NCBI GenBank assembly: GCA_963835215.1
Contig: CAWIES010000001.1
Coordinates: forward strand, 1 to 64,000
DNA from: Roseiarcus sp963835215
GTDB taxonomy: Bacteria; Pseudomonadota; Alphaproteobacteria; Rhizobiales; Beijerinckiaceae
Length of the DNA stretch: 64,000 bases
Reading direction: 5' to 3'
The translations under genes were made by a program, and so were the position numbers. The notes below the pieces were generated by a model. That model did not search any database, was not told the origin of the DNA, and saw only the letters and a list, made by a program, of their open reading frames with translations. This document shows, piece by piece, positions 56,336-64,000 of this stretch; within the stretch, counting starts at the first letter, position 1, and every line of letters begins with the position of its first letter.

Positions 56336-57834
56336 GCGCGTTGTCGGGCGAGAGCACAGTTCGGCGAGTTCAGCCGCTCGCCCGCGGGCGCGCTCTGGCG
56401 GCGCTCGCCTGCGCGCTGGCGCTGGCGGTCGTTGGCTGCTCGGCGATGGATTCCCCGGCCCATCCGATCGCCGCCAATCTGGTGCCGGAGGCCGCGCCCC
56501 AGACGACGGGCGGCGCCCAGACCAACCCCGACCGCCAGCGCCTGATCGACGCCTTCGGCGGTGAATACAGCGCCCCTGCGGTCGAGCATTATCTCAATGA
56601 CATTCTCGCCCGCCTCGCCAAGGCGAGCGAAACGCCGAGCGAGCCCTACCGGGTGACGATTCTCGATTCGCCGGTGGTCAATGCCTTCGCCCTGCCGACC
56701 GGCGAGATTTTCGTCACGCGCGGGTTGTTGACGCTCGCCAACGACACCTCGGAAGTCGCGGCGGTCATGGCGCATGAAATCGCCCATATCACGGCCCGCC
56801 ACGCCGCTCAGCGCGCCGAGCTGGAGAAGACCGCGCTGCTGTTCACGCGCGTCTCGTCGCAGGTGCTCGACCGGCCGCAGGAAGGGGAGGCGGTGCAGGC
56901 CCGCATGAGCCTCTCGATCGCCCGGTTCTCGCGTCAGCAAGAGTTTGAGGCCGATCAGATCGGCATCGGCGTCATCGCGCGGGCCGGTTACGATCCATTC
57001 GCAGCCTCGCGCTTCCTCACTTCGCTCGGCCGCTGGAGCGCGCTGCGCACGGCGATGATCGGCGCCGATTCCGCCGACAAGCCGGACATGATGGCGACCC
57101 ATCCTTCGACGCCCGAGCGCATCGCGCAGGCGATCGTCGAAGCGCGCAAGGTCGCGACGCAAGGCGCCGGCGAGACCGGGCGCGACGAATATCTCAACGT
57201 CATCGACGGCATCGCCTATGGCGACAATCCGGCGCAGGGTCTCGTGCGCGGCTCGCGTTTCCTGCACGCCAAGCTCGGCTTCGCCTTCGCCGCGCCCGAC
57301 GGCTTCGCGCTCGAGAACCAGTCGGCGGCGCTGATTGGGGTTGGCGAAGGGGGCGCGCTGGCGCTGCGCCTCGACAACGTCGCGGTCAGCCCCTCGACCT
57401 CGCTCGAGGACCAACTTGGGTCAGGCTGGATCGACGGCGTCAAAACCTCGTCGATCGAGACGCTCTCGGGGGGCGACTATCCGATGGCGATCGCCGTCGC
57501 GCAGGGTGACCAATGGAGCTTCCGGCTCGGCGCGGTCAGGGTCGGCGACCGTGTGTTCCGCCTGATCTTCGCCGCGCATGCGCTAACCCCGGCGGTCGAC
57601 GCGCGCTTTCGCGCTTCGATCCGCTCGTTCCATCGCATCACCGCGGCGGAAGCGAGCGAGGCGCAGGCGCAGCATCTGCGGGTCGTCGAGGCGCAAGCGG
57701 GCGACACCGACGAGACGATGGCGGCGCGCATGTCGCCCGAGGATCGCGCCGTCGGTCAGTTCCTGGTGCTCAACAGTCTCGACCGCGACGGGCCTCTGGT
57801 TGCTGGCCAGCGCTACAAGATCATCGCGCCATGA
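56332..57834 (+). CDS. M48 metalloprotease lipoprotein (BepA/YfgC-like)
   Basis: A 500-residue lipoprotein (lipobox VVGC, Cys36). The zinc motif HEIAH (148-152) stands in SEVAAVMAHEIAHITARHAAQ, the third ligand Glu probably in QQEFEADQIGIG. A C-terminal part with LVLNSLDRDGPLVAGQRYKII resembles a LysM-like end. Acts in the periplasm in outer-membrane protein quality control. In an operon with the SNase-like gene before and rdgB after (ATGA overlap). Confidence 0.9.
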   Translation: MSALSGESTVRRVQPLARGRALAALACALALAVVGCSAMDSPAHPIAANLVPEAAPQTTGGAQTNPDRQRLIDAFGGEYSAPAVEHYLNDILARLAKASETPSEPYRVTILDSPVVNAFALPTGEIFVTRGLLTLANDTSEVAAVMAHEIAHITARHAAQRAELEKTALLFTRVSSQVLDRPQEGEAVQARMSLSIARFSRQQEFEADQIGIGVIARAGYDPFAASRFLTSLGRWSALRTAMIGADSADKPDMMATHPSTPERIAQAIVEARKVATQGAGETGRDEYLNVIDGIAYGDNPAQGLVRGSRFLHAKLGFAFAAPDGFALENQSAALIGVGEGGALALRLDNVAVSPSTSLEDQLGSGWIDGVKTSSIETLSGGDYPMAIAVAQGDQWSFRLGAVRVGDRVFRLIFAAHALTPAVDARFRASIRSFHRITAAEASEAQAQHLRVVEAQAGDTDETMAARMSPEDRAVGQFLVLNSLDRDGPLVAGQRYKIIAP

Positions 57835-58469
57835 ACGCTGGCCCGCCGCGCCGCCTGACTGGCCGCCTGATCGCTGCGACCCACAATCGCGGCAAGCTCG
57901 CCGAGTTCGGCGATCTGCTCGCGCCCTACGGGCTCGAAGTGATCGGCGCCGGCGCGCTCGGCCTCGCCGAACCGGAGGAAACCGGCGACAGCTTCCTCGC
58001 CAACGCGACGCTCAAAGCGCGCGCCGCGATGGAGGCTGCACATTTGCCGGCGCTGGCGGATGATTCCGGCCTCTGCGTCGCTGCGCTCGACAACGCGCCG
58101 GGCATCTATTCGGCGCGCTGGGCGGGCGCTAGCGCCGACTTTGCCGCCGCGATGGCGCGCATCGAGCGCGAGCTGCGGCAGCGCGGCGCCGCGCCGCCGT
58201 GGCGCGCCCATTTCATCAGCGTGCTGTCGATTGCCTGGCCCGATGGCGAAATCGCAAGTTTCGAGGGCCGGGTCGATGGGCGCCTCGTCTTCCCCCCGCG
58301 CGGCACGGCGGGCTTTGGCTATGATCCGATCTTCATCCCGGATGGCCATGAGCGCAGCTTCGGCGAAATGACCGCGCAGGAGAAGCACGGCCTGCCGAGC
58401 GACGGGTCGCTCGCACTGTCGCATCGCGCGCGCGCCTTCCAGCAACTCGCGCGCGCCCTGTTCGATTGA
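57831..58469 (+). CDS. rdgB: RdgB/HAM1, dITP/XTP pyrophosphatase
   Basis: A 212-residue housekeeping nucleotidase that removes deaminated purine triphosphates. Signature: LIAATHNRGKLAEFGDLL (SxNxxK type), EETGDSFLANATLKARAA, ADDSGLCVAALDNAPGIYSARWAG, GTAGFGYDPIFIPDG and LSHRARAF. All catalytic features are present. Starts within the stop of the M48 gene (ATGA). Intact. Confidence 0.95.
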   Translation: MNAGPPRRLTGRLIAATHNRGKLAEFGDLLAPYGLEVIGAGALGLAEPEETGDSFLANATLKARAAMEAAHLPALADDSGLCVAALDNAPGIYSARWAGASADFAAAMARIERELRQRGAAPPWRAHFISVLSIAWPDGEIASFEGRVDGRLVFPPRGTAGFGYDPIFIPDGHERSFGEMTAQEKHGLPSDGSLALSHRARAFQQLARALFD

Positions 58470-58532
58470 GGCGCCGATCTCGCGCGCGCGATACTTTGCG
58501 CCAAGTGATTGCGGCGGTGGAGGAGGCGCAGG

Positions 58533-58856
58533 ATGAGCGAGTTCGATCGGCGCGAAGCCGCCTTTGAGGATTTCTTCGCGCTTGGCGAGGCGCTGCGCTT
58601 CAAGGCGCTGTCGCGCCGCAATCGCGCGCTCGGCCGCTGGGGCGCCGAGTTGCTCGGCCTGACCGGCGATGCGGGCGCGGCATACGTCGAAACGCTGGCG
58701 CGAGCGCAAGTCGAAGCCCCCGACGACGAGCGCCTGTTCGAGCGCCTGCGCGAAGACTTCGCCAAAGCCAAAGTCGACCTCTCCGATCATCGCATCCGCC
58801 GCCGCATGGAGACGGCGCTGGCCGAAGCGGTCGCGGAGGTTCAGGCGGGGCGGTGA
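58533..58856 (+). CDS. ATP synthase inhibitor zeta subunit (DUF1476)
   Basis: A 107-residue protein. DUF1476 signature FDRREAAFEDFFALGEALRFKALSRRNRALGRWGAELLGL and a C-terminal helical bundle. This is the alphaproteobacterial zeta inhibitor of the F1-ATPase, described in Paracoccus. GGAGGCGCAGG precedes the ATG at 58533. Far from ATP synthase genes, as usual. Confidence 0.88.
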   Translation: MSEFDRREAAFEDFFALGEALRFKALSRRNRALGRWGAELLGLTGDAGAAYVETLARAQVEAPDDERLFERLREDFAKAKVDLSDHRIRRRMETALAEAVAEVQAGR

Positions 58857-58978
58857 AGCGGCGGATCGATTGAAATTGTCGGGCGTGTCGGCCTTGTCGC
58901 GGGCGAGCCCGCAGAGCTACGCTGGCGCGCGGCGGTCGTTTTCGGCGAATGGCCGCCTCCGGCTGGGGGGCCGCGCGA

Positions 58979-59475
58979 ATGTTCAACCGACCTGCGCCAA
59001 TCGCTTTGGTTCTGGCGCTGAGCCTGTCGGTCGCTGGCTGCAACACCATCAACGGTCAGTCGATGGACGCGAAGGCCGAAAACGGCAGTTTCTGCGAGAA
59101 AACCCTGCCGTCTGCGTGATCGCGGGCGTCGTGATCGCGGGCGGCGTTGTCGGTGCGATCGCCGCCGCGGACCGGAAGACCTCGGCGGCGCTCCCGCCGG
59201 CGGTGTCGGACCGCCGGCTGAAGGAGGACATTCGCCCCGTCGGCAGATTGGCGAACGGGATCAGGCTCTATGCGTTCCGCTATCGCGGCGACGACCGCTA
59301 TTTCGTCAGCGCGATGGCGCAGGACCTTCTGAAGGACGCGAGATTCCGCGACGCGGTTTCGATCGACTCTCACGGCTTCTATCAGGTCGACATGGGCGCC
59401 CTCGGCCTCGATGTCGTCAACGGCGACGCCATGCGCGCGGCCGGGGTACGCGCGGCGGCGCAAGGGGCGATTTGA
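58979..59475 (+). CDS. Lipoprotein with S74-like (tail-fibre chaperone-like) domain (one frameshift)
   Basis: About 165 residues after repair: signal and lipobox (LALSLSVAGC), a hydrophobic segment CVIAGVVIAGGVVGAIAAAD, and a domain SDRRLKEDIRPVGRLANGIRLYAFRYRGD...FVSAMAQDLL resembling the intramolecular chaperone of peptidase family S74. One A is missing near 59098 (GAGAAAACCC), giving a false stop at 59119. Such short S74-like lipoproteins occur in Hyphomicrobiales and are of unknown role; not obviously phage here. Confidence 0.7.
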
Positions 59476-59490
59476 ACCGCGGGGGGTGTC

Positions 59491-59994
59491 CTACGCGGGC
59501 TTGGCCAGCGGCGCGAATAGGGCGACGACCTGTTCGTAGACCTGGCGCTTGAACGGCACGACGAGCTCCGGCACGGCTGCGAACTTCTCCCAGCGCCAGG
59601 CGTCGAACTCCGGCTTGTGGGCGCCGCCGGCGGGGCGGCGGATGTCGATCTCGGCGTCCTCTCCCTCGAAGCGCAGCAGGAACCATTTCTGCGTCTGGCC
59701 CCGATAGCGCCCCTGCCAGCGGTTGCCGGCCTCTATTGGCAGATCGTAGGTCAACCAGTCCGGCGCCTCGGCGATCAGCGAGGTCGAGGCGACGTTGGTC
59801 TCCTCGTGGAGTTCGCGCAGCGCCGCCGCGTAGGGGGCCTCGCCTTCGTCGATGCCGCCCTGCGGCATCTGCCATTCGTGGCCGGCGACCAGCTTGGCCT
59901 CGCGGCTGCGCCCGCGACGGCCGAGGAAGACCTCGCCGGCGCGGTTGATCAGCGCGACGCCGGCGCTGGGGCGGTAGGGCAGGGTCTTGTTCAC
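59491..59994 (-). CDS. rppH: RppH, RNA pyrophosphohydrolase (Nudix)
   Basis: A 167-residue Nudix hydrolase that removes the 5' pyrophosphate and starts mRNA decay. The start PYRPSAGVALINRAGEVFLGRR and the Nudix box from residue 46 (G-x5-E-x7-REL-HEETN) are complete, followed by WLTYDLPIEAGNRWQGRYRGQTQKWFLLRF, an RppH mark. Follows the YibQ-like gene by 18 bp, probably in one transcript. Confidence 0.95.
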   Translation of the reverse strand: MNKTLPYRPSAGVALINRAGEVFLGRRGRSREAKLVAGHEWQMPQGGIDEGEAPYAAALRELHEETNVASTSLIAEAPDWLTYDLPIEAGNRWQGRYRGQTQKWFLLRFEGEDAEIDIRRPAGGAHKPEFDAWRWEKFAAVPELVVPFKRQVYEQVVALFAPLAKPA

Positions 59995-60012
59995 GGGGAT
60001 TGCTTACCGCGT

Positions 60013-61209
60013 TCAGCGTCCCGCGTCAGCCGCCGGCCCGGGGGCGCGGGTCGCCAGCGCCGAAACGGGGACGAGGGCGATCCCACGCGCCTCCAGACCG
60101 GCGCTCCAGCGGGCGATGCCAGCAAGGCTGGTCGGCAGTGCGGTGGCGACGCCGATCGCCGCGCCGTGAGCGTGGGCGATCCCCTCCAGCCGGATCAGGG
60201 CGGCGTCGATCGCCGCCGGCGTCGGATCGGCGTCGATGACCACGTCGGCGCTCGCCGCTGGCAGGCCGAGCGTCGCCGCGCTCTGGCGGGCGAGGCTCAG
60301 CGGCGAGGAGCCGTCATCGAGATAGAACAGGCCGCGCGCAGCGATCTCGGCAAGGACCGGCGACAGCGCGCTCGCGTCGGCGGTGAACTTGCCCCCTAGG
60401 TGATTGACGACGCCGACATAGCCGACGAAGCGGCCCATCTGCCAGCGCAGCGCGTCGAGATTTTCCCCCGCCGGGACGCTGGTCAGCAGGGTGTGCGGGC
60501 CGGGGTTGTCGGTTGGATAGGTGATCGGCTCCATCGGCGATTGTAGCAGCGTTTCATGGCCGGCCTCGCGCGCCGCAGCGGCTTCGCGCTCAAGCGTGTC
60601 GCCATAGGGGGCAAAGCCGAGCGAGATCGCGGCGGGCAGCCTGGCGGTCGCGTCTGCGGTGCTTCCCGGGTTGAGGCCAAGGCCGCCGACCAGGATCGCC
60701 ACGCGTGGCGCGCTCGCGGCGAGCTTGGCGGACGCAAACACCGGGCGGGCGTAGACCTCGGCCGGCCGCGCGCCATCGGCGCCAATGCGAGGCAGCAGGC
60801 CGTAGCGCGACTTTTCGACCAGGCGCGGGTCGGGCGCGTCGGCAAGGCTCAGGCTGAGCGCCTGAGGCACGTCGATGATCAGCGCCCCGCCGGCGCCGCT
60901 TGCGCCGCTGCGCACGACCTTGACGCCGCTCGCCGCCTCGACCTGATCGGCGCTGGCGGCCGCCGGGGGCCCGGCCTTGGCCGCATTGGCGGCGGGCGAG
61001 GCGGCTGGCGCAGCCGCCAGGGGCGCGGTCTCGATCCGCGCCACCGCATAGGGCTCGCCGCCGCGTCGCCCGTCGCCCTTTAGAAGTTGCGCGCCCGCAA
61101 TCGCCAGCGCCAGCAAGGCGGCGGCGGCGCCAAGGCGCGCCAAAAGCGCCAAGCGACGCGGCGGCGCCGGCGGATTTTGTCCGAGGGGTTCGTTAACGGG
61201 ATCGCGCAA
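60013..61209 (-). CDS. YibQ-like divergent polysaccharide deacetylase
   Basis: A 398-residue protein with an N-terminal membrane anchor (LLARLGAAAALLALAIAGAQLL), an Ala/Pro linker and a divergent polysaccharide deacetylase domain (DUF610): RVAILVGGLGLNPGSTADAT, ISLGFAPYGDTLEREA, GHETLLQSPMEPITYPTDNPGPHTLL, GRGLFYLDDG-type region. Catalytic metal His/Asp are only partly conserved in this family. In rhizobia it often follows ctpA and precedes rppH; ctpA is not present here. Confidence 0.85.
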   Translation of the reverse strand: MRDPVNEPLGQNPPAPPRRLALLARLGAAAALLALAIAGAQLLKGDGRRGGEPYAVARIETAPLAAAPAASPAANAAKAGPPAAASADQVEAASGVKVVRSGASGAGGALIIDVPQALSLSLADAPDPRLVEKSRYGLLPRIGADGARPAEVYARPVFASAKLAASAPRVAILVGGLGLNPGSTADATARLPAAISLGFAPYGDTLEREAAAAREAGHETLLQSPMEPITYPTDNPGPHTLLTSVPAGENLDALRWQMGRFVGYVGVVNHLGGKFTADASALSPVLAEIAARGLFYLDDGSSPLSLARQSAATLGLPAASADVVIDADPTPAAIDAALIRLEGIAHAHGAAIGVATALPTSLAGIARWSAGLEARGIALVPVSALATRAPGPAADAGR

Positions 61210-61490
61210 CGAGGCTCAATTTGCTCCGGTCGGTTGGGGGCGCCTGGCGTAGCGGAATCGCCAGCCGAATCAGCATCCCGCCGCGCCGCATTCTCCGCCC
61301 CTTGGCGAGTCCGGTCGAGGGGAAATTTCCCCTCATTTGTCAAGCGTTGCCCTGCCCTCGAAACCCTTCGCGCGGTGTGGGAAAAACGTGCATCTGGGCG
61401 CCGCTCCGGGCTATAATCAGGGCCACCCGAATCGTCACGCGCCGGGCAGCCCCGCGCGAGGATTCCTCAGCCGAAAAGAAGGCCTCCAAA

Positions 61491-63962
<2,472 letters not shown>

Positions 63963-64000
63963 CCGAAACCAGCGTGACGCACTGACGCCAAAACATTCGG

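Noticed and set aside
58979..59475. S74-like lipoprotein as evidence of a prophage.
   Set aside because: No other phage genes are near and the protein has a lipobox; it lies among housekeeping genes.

Overview
The window is high-GC DNA from an alphaproteobacterium, most likely of the order Hyphomicrobiales (Rhizobiales). Supporting signs are a glpR-D-S-T-P-Q-U-V-K glycerol operon of the rhizobial type, an RpoE/ChrR photooxidative-stress module, an Irr-type iron box, a speF-type leader position before an ornithine decarboxylase, the alphaproteobacterial ATP-synthase zeta subunit, and GC-rich extragenic palindromes. I cannot assign the genus. All functional calls come from reading motifs and gene order; no search was run.

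Layout. 1-0.9 kb: start of an SDR oxidoreductase and its divergent TetR regulator. 1.4-5.1 kb: tolQRAB (envelope integrity) without pal. 5.1-6.7 kb: palindromic repeats, a TIM-barrel protein and an exported protein. 6.7-12.3 kb: an iron-uptake operon reading leftwards (porin, beta-propeller protein, Tat-exported DyP peroxidase EfeB, periplasmic cupredoxin, FTR1 permease EfeU) behind two Irr-like palindromes. 12.8-16.2 kb: ornithine decarboxylase with a long leader, then ettA. 16.2-18.0 kb: a putative HNH-type nuclease toxin with a four-base-overlapping DUF2019 immunity gene. 18.1-22.7 kb: a polytopic membrane protein, a small protein, an MFS exporter and a divergent LysR-HTH/TolB-like/TPR fusion regulator. 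22.7-29.0 kb: an RpoE-ChrR stress island (cfa, DUF1365, FAD oxidase, DUF1295, DUF2177) in which three promoters share TGAWCC-N18-TAC. 29.4-34.0 kb: a branched-chain-type ABC importer. 34-40.5 kb: an esterase lipoprotein and an NRAMP-like/TerC/HflK/HflC operon. 41-53 kb: a 2OG-Fe oxygenase, the complete glycerol operon and a DUF6065 gene. 53-64 kb: a TPR protein, a TatB-like protein, tRNA-Arg(CCT), a cytochrome c'-like protein, a nuclease-like protein, an M48 lipoprotein, rdgB, the zeta subunit, rppH, a YibQ-like protein and gyrB.

A strong caution applies to the whole window. About fifteen genes, including essential or core ones (gyrB, tolQ, tolR, ettA), are interrupted by single-base indels that restore a perfect family sequence when one base is removed or added, and the tRNA-Arg also carries one extra base. 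The simplest reading is uncorrected sequencing or assembly error, not gene decay. For such genes I give the span of the repaired gene and say where the frame changes.
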